A stretch of 64,000 nucleotides of DNA from JAJCYX01 sp965243825 (GCA_965243825.1 CBDEVT010000001.1:2294001-2358000); one strand, 5' to 3'. Positions 44,858 through 54,609 are shown, numbered from the stretch's first letter. Program-made: numbers and translations. Notes: generated by a model from the letters alone, not told the origin.

Positions 44858-46428
44858 CTGCTCAATCGACGAACGTTCGACTTCGGTTCAGGCAGGGTTA
44901 TCACTCGCAGCAGGTTGGTCGTACCTCCAATGCCAATCGGCATACCAACGACGACGAGGGCCAGCTCTGTTTCCTTTGCATAGCCAGTCGAAAGTGCCAG
45001 TTCAGATCCTTCGTAGAACATTGCCTGAACAGTGTTGAAAGTCGAAACGACCAGTGGAACGACTCCCCACCTGAGCGAAAGCTTGCGACCAACAGCGGGA
45101 TCAGGCGAGAGCGAGACAACTGGCATCTGTGGCCTGTAGGCCGCGACTCTTGATGCGGTGGCACCTGATTCGGTAAATGCCAGTATGACCTTTACATTCA
45201 GGTCCTGCGAGGTTGAGACAGCGCTGTATGAAATGGCGTCACCAACACTATGCTGACTACCGGTTGTGTGCTCCTGACGACGACGAGCGATCTCGGCATA
45301 GTCGAGGAACTTCTCTGCTCTCTTCGCGATGCGCGCCATGTACTGGACTACGCGTGCAGGGTTCCTGCCGATAGACGTCTCTCCGGACAGCATGATCGCA
45401 TCCGTGCCATCTCGAACGGCATTGTGTACATCTGTTGCTTCTGCCCTGGTGGGCGTGGAGGACTCGATCATCGACTCAAGCATCTGGGTTGCTGTGATGA
45501 CCGGCTTACCCCGCTCGTTTGCGCGCCTGATGATCCGCTTCTGAACCCCCGGGACCATCTCGATCGGTAGTTCTACGCCAAGGTCGCCACGCGCCACCAT
45601 GACAGCGTCCGATGCATCGAGGATTGAGTTGAGGTTGTCTACTGCCTGCTTGATCTCGATCTTCGAGACGATCAGGCAGCTCTTGCCTGCTTTGTTGACG
45701 CGGTCTTTCACGCGCTCGAGATCACTGGTGTCACGGATGTACGAGAGCCCAATGAAATCGACGTCAACATCAAGCGCAAACTGCAGCGCCCCGACCGTTT
45801 CGTCTGTGAAGTAGTCCAGTGTTGAAGTGTGCCCGGGGGCAGTCACCGCCTTGTTGTCCTTCAGAAGGCCTGGACCGATGACTCTGCACTTAATGTCCTG
45901 TCCGGCCACTTCCAGCACCCGCAACTCAACCTTGCCCTCATCAAGCAGGATCTTGGCGCCTTTCTTTACGTCTTTATGAAGGCCGACCGGCCAGACATTG
46001 ACGCCTTCCTGAGTGCCCTTACGTTCCTTTGCAAAGAGGGTGAAATCTGCGTTCCGCTCCAGTTCGACATCACCGGACTTCATGACTCCGACACGGTACT
46101 TCGGGCCTGGCAGGTCGGCCAGGATGCCAATACTCACACCGAGCTTTGCGGAAACTTCCCTCACCGTCGATACGAATGCTTCATGGTCTGATCGCGACCC
46201 ATGTGAAAGGTTCAGTCGGGCGACAGACATCCCCTGGCGGATCAGACGCTCAACCATGGTGGGCGTGGCGGTCGCGGGGCCGATGGTGCAAACGATGCGG
46301 GTTCTCGGTCGATTCTTGACGAAGCTGGGAATCTCGTACTTGGTAGGCAAATTCGGTGTCCAGACGTTTAGGGCAGAAAGTTCGCAGTAGTGCCACAGGA
46401 TACTGATGCGGGAGACGGATGACGCCAT
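44854..46428 (-). CDS. pyk: Pyruvate kinase
   Basis: Final ATP-making step of glycolysis. Landmarks: RIVCTIGPAT, SVARLNLSHGSRSDHE, SKIEIKQAVDN, VMVARGDLGVELP, ITATQMLESMIESSTPTRAEATDVHNA (metal and effector region) and MLSGETSIG. The C-terminal domain has FTESGATASRVAAYRP. The first 38 residues up to KNRPRTRIV are extra and not conserved; ATG 46428 has no good ribosome site, so a later start is possible. Confidence 0.95.
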   Translation of the reverse strand: MASSVSRISILWHYCELSALNVWTPNLPTKYEIPSFVKNRPRTRIVCTIGPATATPTMVERLIRQGMSVARLNLSHGSRSDHEAFVSTVREVSAKLGVSIGILADLPGPKYRVGVMKSGDVELERNADFTLFAKERKGTQEGVNVWPVGLHKDVKKGAKILLDEGKVELRVLEVAGQDIKCRVIGPGLLKDNKAVTAPGHTSTLDYFTDETVGALQFALDVDVDFIGLSYIRDTSDLERVKDRVNKAGKSCLIVSKIEIKQAVDNLNSILDASDAVMVARGDLGVELPIEMVPGVQKRIIRRANERGKPVITATQMLESMIESSTPTRAEATDVHNAVRDGTDAIMLSGETSIGRNPARVVQYMARIAKRAEKFLDYAEIARRRQEHTTGSQHSVGDAISYSAVSTSQDLNVKVILAFTESGATASRVAAYRPQMPVVSLSPDPAVGRKLSLRWGVVPLVVSTFNTVQAMFYEGSELALSTGYAKETELALVVVGMPIGIGGTTNLLRVITLPEPKSNVRRLSS

Positions 46429-46528
46429 GCCAAGGACATCACACGATAGTTAAAGCAAATCTACTCTCTCCCCTTGGAACCACGCAATCTGACCGGTTTT
46501 GACGACTGTCGTTTCGCACCTGTTTTAT

Positions 46529-46557
46529 TTGACACTCTTTGACGTTACAACTAGAGT
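46529..46557 (+). promoter_or_regulatory. Sigma70-type promoter upstream of the zinc-ribbon gene
   Basis: TTGACA (46529-46534) and TAGAGT (46552-46557) with a 17-nt spacer, 30 nt before ATG/GTG 46588. It would drive the zinc-ribbon, recombinase-like and possibly rnpB genes. Confidence 0.6.
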
Positions 46558-46587
46558 AGCTGCTACTCAACCGAACCCTAATTCAGC

Positions 46588-47304
46588 GTGAGGCTTTCCA
46601 GTTTGAGCACAGCCCGCTCCCTTCTTGGACTTCAGGAAACAGACCAGCAACTTGCGATGTGCCGCAGGGCTTATCGCCAGATAGTTGAAGAGCTGGATTC
46701 AGAGGGTGGAATTCCCGATCTCAAGACCGCTCTTGAGAAGGCCAAAGTCAGGCAACTTGAACTCAAGGTGGAAGCTGCTCGGAACGAGTCAGAGGCTGCG
46801 AGCCTCCGAGAGCGAGTTAAGCAACTGGAGGAACGGCTCTACAGCGGCGCGATCACAAACGTGAAAGAGTTGACCGCTATCGAAACGGAGCACAACACAG
46901 CGCGGCGAGAGCTCGCTCGTGTTGATGAGGCCATCGGTCCCTCTAAACTTGCCGCGGAAGAGGCTGAACAGGCCCATGAGCGTTTGAGTGCGGACCTTGC
47001 GCAGCGAGAGCAAGAGTGGGCTGCGCGAAAGAAAGAGCTCAAGAAAGAGCGGTCCCGCATCGGCGGTGAGTACAAGAAGATCGGCGCCGTTCGGGAGACC
47101 GCAGTCGTCGGTATTCCCGAACCAGACCTGGAAACCTATAACGCGTTGTTACCACGCATGAACGGCGTAGCAGTTGTTCGTGTCGACCGAGGCGTGTGCC
47201 AGGGTTGTCGTGTCCGGCTTCCAGTCGGTGAGATATCGCGAATGCAGACCGCAGCCGGGCTGGTCAACTGCAGCAGCTGCGGCCGAATCCTCCTGACGGA
47301 GTAA
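46588..47304 (+). CDS. Coiled-coil protein with C4 zinc ribbon (CT398-like)
   Basis: Residues 10-170 form a long helical hairpin rich in Glu, Lys and Arg. A zinc ribbon with CQGCRVRLP and CSSCGRILL follows. This matches the CT398/zf-RING_7 family, conserved in many bacteria and often next to rnpB or RNase-related genes. The start is GTG. A role in RNA or protein interaction is suspected but not established. The next gene starts 4 nt after its stop. Confidence 0.85.
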   Translation: MRLSSLSTARSLLGLQETDQQLAMCRRAYRQIVEELDSEGGIPDLKTALEKAKVRQLELKVEAARNESEAASLRERVKQLEERLYSGAITNVKELTAIETEHNTARRELARVDEAIGPSKLAAEEAEQAHERLSADLAQREQEWAARKKELKKERSRIGGEYKKIGAVRETAVVGIPEPDLETYNALLPRMNGVAVVRVDRGVCQGCRVRLPVGEISRMQTAAGLVNCSSCGRILLTE

Positions 47305-47308
47305 CACA

Positions 47309-48712
47309 GTGAGAGCAGTCGGTCTCTATCGCACAGATAGACCGTCTAGTACCGGTCTACCCGGTGATCCTGTGAGCACCGGTGATTTTTCTGATGAGAT
47401 CAAGCGCTATTGCGAGCGCAACCATCATCAGCTGGTCAATCTGCACGCCGCCAATGACGCCGCAAGTGTAGAGCGTGGTTACGCGTGGATCACAGAACTC
47501 TTCAAGTCTGGTCGACCCGCTGTTGTCATTCTGCCGGACGCAGCCCACTTAGCAGACGATCTGGAGACGTTCGTTGCGCGCATGATTGAACTGACTGAGC
47601 TTGGTGGTGAGGTCCGCTGCACCGATGTCGATCGTCCAGATCCCTTGCAGAGTGCAGAGGATTTGCTGACGTTTAAAGGACGATCGGCTGTGCGCCAGCG
47701 CCGGGTTCGCGAAGCGATCATGGCCAAAGCATCACGGGGACAGGTCCTTGGCAGGACCCCGTACGGCTACGAGACAGGCACTAACGGTCAACTCCAGGAG
47801 AAGGCGGAAGAGTCGGAGGTGGTCAGGCAGATTTTCGAATGGTACGCGGGACCATGGACCGCACCAGAGGATCCACCTGCCGGTGGGATTGGCCTCCGCT
47901 TGATCGCTCAACGGCTTAACGAAAAAGGACTGCGGACAAGACAGGGACATCCCTGGACACAGGTTGCGGTCGCAGGAATCCTGAGAAACCGAGTCTACCT
48001 CGGGACCTATACCCGCTATGGCGTGCGCATTGTCGGTAGTCATCCGCCGATAGTCGAACGTGAACTTTTCAACCGGGCAGAGGCGGTCACTGAGACACGC
48101 CGACCTGTCCGCAAACGCAGGCAGGCTGAACCGTTCCTGCTTTCCGGTCTTCTTCGCAGTCAAACATCAGGACGTGGACTGTTTGGACTCACACGTCGAC
48201 GCGCATGGAAGCGGCAGGATGGCACGCCAATGGAGAAGACGTACCGCTACTACGAGTGCCCTCATCGTGAGCCCAGACAGAACGGTGATGGCGGCGAGAT
48301 CAAGCTCTCCTGGCCAGCTGAAAAACTCGAAACTGCCGTGCGAGAGCAATTAGCTGAATGGCCTGATAGCTACTTCCAGGGTGCAGTTCTTGTTGAGGAC
48401 GAAGCCGCGCAGGGGCCCGGTGATCATGTGAAGATTGCTGAACGAGAGTTCACCAGGGCAGTGCGCGCTGTTGCCAGTGGATACGGCAATGTTCGTGACC
48501 TGAGCCGCCCTCTGGAAGAGCTCGCGATTGCCAGGCGACTGGCAGACGAGCCGGTTGAAGCATCATACGATGACGCGACGTTGCGCAAGATGGTCATGGC
48601 AGACGATATTGCCACGGCGCGTCCCGCATTGCTGGCGGTGATTGAGCGCATCAGCGTCGGCCCCGATTCGGTCGAAGTGACTCCGAAGTTGAGTACCAGC
48701 GCGCCGTCCTAG
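47309..48712 (+). CDS. Serine-recombinase-like protein with lost catalytic residues
   Basis: The recombinase domain (about 125-260) is typical: AKASRGQVLGRTPYGYETG, then IAQRLNEKGLRTRQGHPWT and GILRNRVYLGTYTRYG, as in large serine recombinases, followed by a zinc-ribbon-like stretch (YYECPHREP, only one Cys left). The N-terminal resolvase domain is degenerate. YxRVS, holding the nucleophile Ser10, is here LYRTD with Asp at that position, and DRLSR is PDAAHLAD without either Arg. The fold length and order are kept, so it is not a truncated pseudogene. It starts at GTG 4 nt after the zinc-ribbon gene and ends about 100 nt before rnpB. DNA or RNA binding without recombination is a possible role. 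Confidence 0.8.
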   Translation: MRAVGLYRTDRPSSTGLPGDPVSTGDFSDEIKRYCERNHHQLVNLHAANDAASVERGYAWITELFKSGRPAVVILPDAAHLADDLETFVARMIELTELGGEVRCTDVDRPDPLQSAEDLLTFKGRSAVRQRRVREAIMAKASRGQVLGRTPYGYETGTNGQLQEKAEESEVVRQIFEWYAGPWTAPEDPPAGGIGLRLIAQRLNEKGLRTRQGHPWTQVAVAGILRNRVYLGTYTRYGVRIVGSHPPIVERELFNRAEAVTETRRPVRKRRQAEPFLLSGLLRSQTSGRGLFGLTRRRAWKRQDGTPMEKTYRYYECPHREPRQNGDGGEIKLSWPAEKLETAVREQLAEWPDSYFQGAVLVEDEAAQGPGDHVKIAEREFTRAVRAVASGYGNVRDLSRPLEELAIARRLADEPVEASYDDATLRKMVMADDIATARPALLAVIERISVGPDSVEVTPKLSTSAPS

Positions 48713-48811
48713 ACTCCAGTCGTGGAGCGACCTCGGAGCCCAACAAGCTGTCTTGGCACGTAGAAGTGTCGCCACGTATGCGCTTCAAACCTTCTCCTGT
48801 AACCTGATATT

Positions 48812-49175
48812 TCGCGAGATGGACGGACGGTCGCTTGCTTGCCACTGGCAAGTGAGAGGAAAGTCCGGGCACCACCGGGCCACGACGCCTGCTAACGGCA
48901 GGGCAGGGTGACCTGACGGACAGTGCAACAGAAAACACACCGCCGTCTTTCGGACGGTAAGGGCGAACCGGTGCGGCAAGAGCGCACCGCCCGGCTGGCA
49001 ACAGTCCGGGGCACGGCAAACCCCGTTGGGTGCAAGGCCAAATAGGGGAGCAATGGGCGGCCCGGCCCGCTCCCGGGTTGGCTGCTAGAGCGTGCTGGCA
49101 ACAGGACGCGCAGATGGATGGCCGTCAGGCCGAGAAATCGGTCGACAGAACCCGGCTTACAGTCCGTCTCGTTGA
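48812..49175 (+). ncRNA. rnpB: RNase P RNA, bacterial type A
   Basis: Catalytic RNA that trims tRNA 5' leaders. Conserved blocks in order: GAGAGGAAAGTCCGGGC (P4 5' side and CR-I), ACAGAAAACA, GGTAAGGGCGAACCGGTGCG with GGCAAGAGCGCACC, GTGCAAGGCCAAATAGGGG (P8/CR region), AGATGGATGGCCGT and ACAGAACCCGGCTTACAG (P4 3' side). The 5' CGAGATGGACGG pairs with 3' CAGTCCGTCTCG to close P1. Ends are set from P1 and are approximate to a few bases. Confidence 0.97.
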
Positions 49176-49179
49176 ACGT

Positions 49180-49219
49180 GAGGCCGCTGGTAGAGATACC
49201 GGCGGCCTCTTCAGTTTTT
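49180..49219 (+). terminator. Rho-independent terminator of rnpB
   Basis: GAGGCCGCTGGTA and TACCGGCGGCCTC form a 13-bp stem with one G-U pair and a GAGA tetraloop, followed by TTCAGTTTTT. Confidence 0.92.
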
Positions 49220-49294
49220 CAAGACGAGCATGCATGTTCATGCTGCGTTAGGCTTTCATCGTTAATCTCGCCTTGAACCCGACGGAGACCCAGA

Positions 49295-50188
49295 TTGTCG
49301 ATACCTGAAGTAGACCCGATCGTTATTGCACCAAGCCCGACACCATTCACCGCGGACGACAAAGTCGACCTTGCAGCCGTCGAGCGGAACACCGAGAAGT
49401 GGCTAAAGACGCCGCTTTCGGGCTTCATGCTCAATTCGGAGAACGGTGAGGAGTCGTTCCTCAGCGAAGAAGAGCGACTGGAGATAATTCGCACCGTTAA
49501 TAGTGCGCGGTCAGGGCAGAAGTTTATTGTCGGCGGCATCGACAACCCGTCTGTCACGGAATCCCTGCGCATAGCCGAGGCTCTTGCAACTGCAGGCGCT
49601 GAGCTCGTGCGGGTGCGGATACCCCGACTGACCGACAACGTGCGCGGCTACTTCGATGACCTGATCCCGCGTCTGCCTGTACCGGCATTGCTCATCAACC
49701 AGCCTGCTCCCGGCATGTTCGGACAGAGCCTGCCGATGGCAGCCGGCTCACCGGAGATGATCGGCGGTGTCTGTGAGATGGAAAACGTTTACGGCTACAT
49801 CGCGGGAGGCAACATCAGGTTCGAATCCATGACCCGCATGCACGTTCCAGCAGACAAAAAGTTCTGGATCGGGAACGGCGTTTTGCTGCTGCCGGGAGCG
49901 GCTATCGGCGCGAACGGCGCGTGCCTGATGTTCGGCAACATTGCCGCCGCTGAATGCATCGAGATGCTGACACTGGTGCGCGACGGTAGGCTGGCTGAAG
50001 CTCAGGAGATGCAGTTAATGCTCAATAACGGCGACTGGCAGGTGCTGAGTCGCGGCGCGGCAGGCATCAAGGCGGCACTTAACCTGCTCGGTTTTGAGGG
50101 CACGCAACCCCGACAACCATCAACGCCGCTGAGCGAGTCAGAGATCGGCAGGCTCAAGCTGGCGCTGAAGGAAGCCGGGTTGCTGTAG
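49295..50188 (+). CDS. DapA-family (dihydrodipicolinate synthase-like) protein lacking Lys and Tyr
   Basis: A TIM-barrel of the N-acetylneuraminate lyase/DHDPS family: PSPTPFTADDKVDLAAVERN, LSEEERLEIIRT, VGGIDNPSVTESLRIAEA and a C-terminal PLSESEIGRLKLALKEAGLL. The Schiff-base motif GIKE is here GYIAGGN (around 167-173) with no Lys, and the YNxPxRT motif is INQPAPG, so the catalytic Tyr is gone too. Thr-Thr of GTTGE is also changed (LNSENGEE). The fold is complete at 297 residues, so it is not a fragment. It may be a binding protein or use another chemistry. A partner for the neighbouring enolase-type enzyme is possible. Confidence 0.8.
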   Translation: MSIPEVDPIVIAPSPTPFTADDKVDLAAVERNTEKWLKTPLSGFMLNSENGEESFLSEEERLEIIRTVNSARSGQKFIVGGIDNPSVTESLRIAEALATAGAELVRVRIPRLTDNVRGYFDDLIPRLPVPALLINQPAPGMFGQSLPMAAGSPEMIGGVCEMENVYGYIAGGNIRFESMTRMHVPADKKFWIGNGVLLLPGAAIGANGACLMFGNIAAAECIEMLTLVRDGRLAEAQEMQLMLNNGDWQVLSRGAAGIKAALNLLGFEGTQPRQPSTPLSESEIGRLKLALKEAGLL

Positions 50189-50195
50189 GTTTTCC

Positions 50196-51371
50196 TTACT
50201 GGTCTTGGCCGCGCTTGGCCCAGTTGGCGTTTTCGAACATGTTGAGACCGGGGTCTGCGACCACGCCTGCAGAAGTCATGTCCGGCGGCTGAGATCTGAT
50301 GAAGTCCTCGTCAAGCTCGATGCCCCAGCCCGGCTTGTCAGGTACCGGGAAGTAGCCGTCGACAACCTCCGGGTAGTTGGTGCCAGCCTTCTTCACCTGT
50401 GGGTCTGCGAAGTCGTTGAAGTGCTCAAGGATCTTGCCGTTGCGGAGAGTCAGGCAGAGGTGAAGCGCCGCCATGGTCGACACGATTCCGCCGACGTTGT
50501 GCGGGGCGACCATGATCGAGTACGCCTCTGCGGTTGATGCGATCTTCTTAGTCTCAAGTATTCCGCCAGATTGCGTGATGTCGGTCTGGATAATGTCGAC
50601 ATTGTTGCTTGCCCAGACCTCGCGGAACTCCGGCGCTCCGTAAAGCCGTTCGCCTGTAGCGATTGGCAGCGATGTGTGATTGCGCAGACGTCCAAGTGCG
50701 GGCGTGTCACCGGGGCGCACAGGCTCCTCTATCCAACCGATGTTGTAGCGCTCGATGTGTCGTGCAATTTCGCGCGCCTGGTGCGGAGCGAAGCGTCCAT
50801 GCATTTCGATCATCATCTGTGCACGAGTGCCAGCGACCGCTGATACGGCTTCGATAAGGTCGAGTGATCGATAGAACTCTTCGCGTTCAAGCTCGAAGTC
50901 GCCGTTGCCGAACGGGTCAAACTTCATAGCGCGGTAGCCGCGGTCCATCACTCGCTGGGCTGCCGCCGCAAACTGCTCAGGCTCTCGCTCGACCGTGTAC
51001 CAGCCGTTTGCATACGCCTGCACGCGGTCCTTCACCTGCCCACCGAGCAGCTTGTAGACCGGCTGGCCCGTCTTCTTGCCGATGATGTCCCAGAAAGCCA
51101 GCTCAACCATGGCGAGACCGGTGTAGACAACCTCGCCCGGTTTGCCGAAATCGAGCAGCGTCATGCGCCTGTAGAGAGCCTCAACGTCGAACGGGTCATG
51201 GCCGATGAAGTGTCGCTCAACATCTTTCAAGTACTCGGCGACTGTGTGAGTCTTGCCAAGCACGCGGGCCTCGCCGATGCCGGTGATGCCTTCGTCTGTC
51301 TCAATGACGATGTAGCTGAGGTTGCGCCAGGGCGTGCCAAGGGCGAAGGTGCGAAATCCGGTTGTCTTCAT
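50196..51371 (-). CDS. Enolase-superfamily (mandelate racemase/galactonate dehydratase-like) protein
   Basis: Sugar-acid dehydratase or racemase fold. Capping domain: ETDEGITGIGEARVLGK. Barrel residues: AMKFDPFG, IEMHGRF (likely metal Glu and a His), WIEEPV, ATGERLYG, and APHNVGG (His). The pattern is close to the galactonate dehydratase/MR branch; the substrate is undetermined. ATG 51371 has AGGA upstream; the longer frame to 51479 overlaps the acetyltransferase gene and adds nothing conserved. Confidence 0.87.
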   Translation of the reverse strand: MKTTGFRTFALGTPWRNLSYIVIETDEGITGIGEARVLGKTHTVAEYLKDVERHFIGHDPFDVEALYRRMTLLDFGKPGEVVYTGLAMVELAFWDIIGKKTGQPVYKLLGGQVKDRVQAYANGWYTVEREPEQFAAAAQRVMDRGYRAMKFDPFGNGDFELEREEFYRSLDLIEAVSAVAGTRAQMMIEMHGRFAPHQAREIARHIERYNIGWIEEPVRPGDTPALGRLRNHTSLPIATGERLYGAPEFREVWASNNVDIIQTDITQSGGILETKKIASTAEAYSIMVAPHNVGGIVSTMAALHLCLTLRNGKILEHFNDFADPQVKKAGTNYPEVVDGYFPVPDKPGWGIELDEDFIRSQPPDMTSAGVVADPGLNMFENANWAKRGQDQ

Positions 51372-51475
51372 TTTTCCTGTTTCTACTGTCTGGTTGAAGG
51401 AAGGCGCCACCCGTCGATGCGCATAGGATGGCGAACTATTTGAAAGCCAGTGTTTACGGCGAGTTATCTTACCGG

Positions 51476-51979
51476 TCAATCAAGCCGAAGGCGGTAGACG
51501 GCGATAGGAACACCTTCGACGCCCGTTGGAAAAAGCTCATCGACTGCCCAATTGTGGTGTTCATAGAACGCCCTGGCTCCCGTGTTGGCCTGGATCACAC
51601 CAAGCGTCGCCGACAGATACCCTGCCTTCTTCATAAATTCGGTGGCGGCTTCCATAAGCAGATTTCCAATGCCCCGCCGATGGTGATCAGGGTGCACATG
51701 CATGCTGTTGAGCTGGGCATGGGTATCGGTCTCCCTGTGGATCCTTACGGTGCCGACCGGCGTGCACGAGTCGACAACTTTCCAGGCGCAGGAACGAGGA
51801 TCACTTTCAGCTGCCGACAGGGCATCCTTCCATCGCTTAACGTAGTCTGACTCCTGGCGCGTATTTATCCACTCGGTCGGAGTGAATGGCGCGAACGAGA
51901 CGATGTGGCTGATGTAGTGGAGGTGCCCAAGGGCCTCGGCATCGCCTGGACCTGCGATTTCTACTTTCAGGAAACTCAT
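51476..51979 (-). CDS. GNAT-family N-acetyltransferase
   Basis: The 167 residues include LNSMHVHPDHHRRGIGNLLMEAATEF (acetyl-CoA loop RRGIG) and ANTGARAFYEHHNW. The start overlaps the Lon-like gene stop in ATGA, so the two are coupled. Substrate unknown. Confidence 0.88.
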   Translation of the reverse strand: MSFLKVEIAGPGDAEALGHLHYISHIVSFAPFTPTEWINTRQESDYVKRWKDALSAAESDPRSCAWKVVDSCTPVGTVRIHRETDTHAQLNSMHVHPDHHRRGIGNLLMEAATEFMKKAGYLSATLGVIQANTGARAFYEHHNWAVDELFPTGVEGVPIAVYRLRLD

Positions 51980-54408
51980 TTGGCAGGTTGCGTGAAGTCT
52001 CTGTATCCCTCAGCGAACTTCCTCAGTCGAGCAGCCGCGAGACCGTTGATCGACTCTGGCGGGTATTTACCTTCTGAGTCCGGCACACCGGCTTCGACAC
52101 CGGTTAGCACCTCGATTCCGTCTTCAACTGTTTCCGCAGAGTAGATGCTGAACTCGCCGTTTGCTATCGCCTCGACCACTTCCGGCCTCAGCATGAGGTT
52201 CCGCTCGTTCGACTTCGGGATCAAGACTCCAGCGCCGCCTAGCTTCCCGGCTTGCTTGAGCAGATCGAAGAACCCCTCGATCTTTTCGTTGACACCGCCA
52301 ATCGACTGGATCTCGCCCTTCTGGTTTACAGAGCCGGTCACGGCTATGTCCTGTCTAATCGGCACGCCTGAAAGCTCAGACAGGATGGAGTAGAGCTCAG
52401 TCGAGGAAGCGCTGTCACCATCGACAGGTCCGTAGGACTGCTCGAATGCGATCGAGATATTTACGGATAATGGGAAGTCCTGTGCGAAGCGGTCGCCGAG
52501 GAAGCCTGCCATGATCAGCACACCTTTGTCGTGCGACTTTCCGCTTAAAGCAACCTCTCGCTCAATGTTGATAAAGCCGTCACTTCCCATGAAAGCCTGC
52601 GTGGTTATGCGAGACGGTTTACCGAACGAGACATCACCGGCGCTGTAAACGGCGAGTCCGTTGACCTGTCCGGTCTCCGATCCTTCGAGATCGACGTTGA
52701 GGGTTCCTTCGAGCAGTAACTCCTGCATGCGGTCCGATATCTGGCCTGACCTCGATCTCCTTGCATCCAGGGCTGCGCGAACGTGCTTGCCTTCCGTATT
52801 CTCGGCACCCTCCTGGGCCGCCATGTATGCAGACTCGCGGACCAGGTCGACGAGCAGACCGAACCGCGCGCTGAGTTTGCCCTGGTGATCTGCAATGCGC
52901 ATGGAATGTTCGATGACTGCGATCACTCCATCGGCTGAAAAATGCTTCAGGCCGTTCTCGTTACAGATTCCGCATACGAACTGGGAGTAGAGAGTCAGAA
53001 TCTCAGTGTTTAGATCGATCTCATGATTCAGGTCGGCCCTCACCTTCACGATCTCCCAGAAATCGGGGTCGTATGCCGCAAGCGCGTGATAGATGTCGGG
53101 CTCGCCGGTCAGTATGACCTTGACCTCAATAGGAATCGGCTGGGGTCGTAAAGGTTGTGGCGGTATGAACCCGGGCAGCAGGTCTTCGGGGTCTTCAGGT
53201 CTGACCTCTCCTCCTTTAAGGACTCTTTTCAGCGCTGGCCAGACCGCAGCGTGGCTAAGCGCAAGGCGTGCATCGATGACCAGGTATCCGCCATTTGCCT
53301 GCACCAGTGTTCCGGGCCGCAGCATCGTGTGATCCGTAATGTACGCACCCATCAGGGGCCGTCTGTCGATGTGCCCGAACAGGTGGCTGTATGTCGGATT
53401 ATCCTCCATGATGATCGGCGGTTTGGTGCGGCCAGAGTTATCTACGAACACGTTGACGCGGAATGGCAGCCGGGGATCGAAAACTGGTTGCGGACCCTGG
53501 GATTTCTGGTCGTCTCCAGATTTACCAGTGATGATGTTTGCCGCATTTTCGTGTGAGTAGTTCCTTAGGCCATCCAGGTACGCGGTGGCTGTCTCCGCCT
53601 CGACCGAGCTGAATCGTTGAATGGCTTCATTGAAGGCGGGACCTATCACCGATTCAGCCGCAGCTTTCTGAACCTCAGCCAGTTGCTGCATGGCCTCACG
53701 ATCCATCTTTCGGATCTGCTCCAGCGCCTCTTCCACCTGGCGAGTAATCTCTGATCGGACAGCTTCCATCTGAGTTCGCTGTTCATCTGTCAGAGCCGTG
53801 TACTGCTCCTGTGTCATAGGCTGGCCGTCCTGCAGGCGCGGTATGACAGCGATGCCTCCCTGGCCCGCCTGCACGGTGAAACCCCGCTGTTCAGCAGACC
53901 TCTCCACTTCGGCGATGATCTCTCGCCGGTTGTTGGCGATCTGCTCATTGAGCTCACGGACACGGTCCGTATGCGAGTCATCGTTTAAGGCCGCAGGTAG
54001 ATCGTTCAATATCACCTGCAAAAGCCTGTCGGCTGTGCGGGCAAGTTCGTTGCCCATGGCCTGTGGCAGGCGCGCTGCGGTCGGCTGATCTGGACGGTCG
54101 AAGTTGTGGAGATAGACCCAGTCGTAGAAGATCTGCTCGTCACCGGATTCAACGCGGCGCTCAACGGCCTCCTCAAGATGCCCTCTGATCACGCTCCGCT
54201 TTCCTGTGCCGGTCATGCCGCTAACGAAGATGTTGTAACCGGGCGCATCCATCCCGAGACCAAACTCGATCGCCCTAACTGCACGCTCCTGGCCTATGAA
54301 CATCTCGGGTGGCCTGATCTCATCAGTGCAACTAAAGGGTAGGTCGGCGGGGTCCATGGACCAGCGAGCCTTTTCTGGCGGAACTCGAAACTTCGAGATG
54401 TCAATCAC
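51976..54408 (-). CDS. Lon-like ATP-dependent protease (AAA_32/S16)
   Basis: The 810-residue protein has an N-terminal AAA domain with Walker A GMTGTGKRS (about 64-72), a long coiled-coil insert (about 150-270), and a C-terminal S16 protease domain. The Ser-Lys dyad is Ser666 in GDSASSTE and Lys709 in GGVNEKIEG. This is the LonB/LonC-like type without the LonA N-terminal domain. No membrane segments. It degrades misfolded proteins or specific regulators. It heads an operon with the acetyltransferase. Confidence 0.9.
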   Translation of the reverse strand: MIDISKFRVPPEKARWSMDPADLPFSCTDEIRPPEMFIGQERAVRAIEFGLGMDAPGYNIFVSGMTGTGKRSVIRGHLEEAVERRVESGDEQIFYDWVYLHNFDRPDQPTAARLPQAMGNELARTADRLLQVILNDLPAALNDDSHTDRVRELNEQIANNRREIIAEVERSAEQRGFTVQAGQGGIAVIPRLQDGQPMTQEQYTALTDEQRTQMEAVRSEITRQVEEALEQIRKMDREAMQQLAEVQKAAAESVIGPAFNEAIQRFSSVEAETATAYLDGLRNYSHENAANIITGKSGDDQKSQGPQPVFDPRLPFRVNVFVDNSGRTKPPIIMEDNPTYSHLFGHIDRRPLMGAYITDHTMLRPGTLVQANGGYLVIDARLALSHAAVWPALKRVLKGGEVRPEDPEDLLPGFIPPQPLRPQPIPIEVKVILTGEPDIYHALAAYDPDFWEIVKVRADLNHEIDLNTEILTLYSQFVCGICNENGLKHFSADGVIAVIEHSMRIADHQGKLSARFGLLVDLVRESAYMAAQEGAENTEGKHVRAALDARRSRSGQISDRMQELLLEGTLNVDLEGSETGQVNGLAVYSAGDVSFGKPSRITTQAFMGSDGFINIEREVALSGKSHDKGVLIMAGFLGDRFAQDFPLSVNISIAFEQSYGPVDGDSASSTELYSILSELSGVPIRQDIAVTGSVNQKGEIQSIGGVNEKIEGFFDLLKQAGKLGGAGVLIPKSNERNLMLRPEVVEAIANGEFSIYSAETVEDGIEVLTGVEAGVPDSEGKYPPESINGLAAARLRKFAEGYRDFTQPAK

Positions 54409-54609
54409 TTGGAGCGCTCCACTCTGAGTAAGTACTTGTTTGGAGACGAGTTCAGGCGGTCAGTGCGATGCACTAAATCAGTTTACCGGGTTCACTAGCG
54501 CAGATATTCGTTGCCCTTGTGCTTCGTCGGCAGGTGGCCGCAAAAACTGACTTGGCCCGCGTCTTGGTGGCTATAGTGGCATCGACACCGAGATTGAGAG
54601 AATCATCTA

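Noticed and set aside
47309..48712. Insertion element or prophage integrase
   Set aside because: No att repeats, cargo or transposase genes nearby, and the catalytic residues are lost. It sits in a housekeeping neighbourhood.
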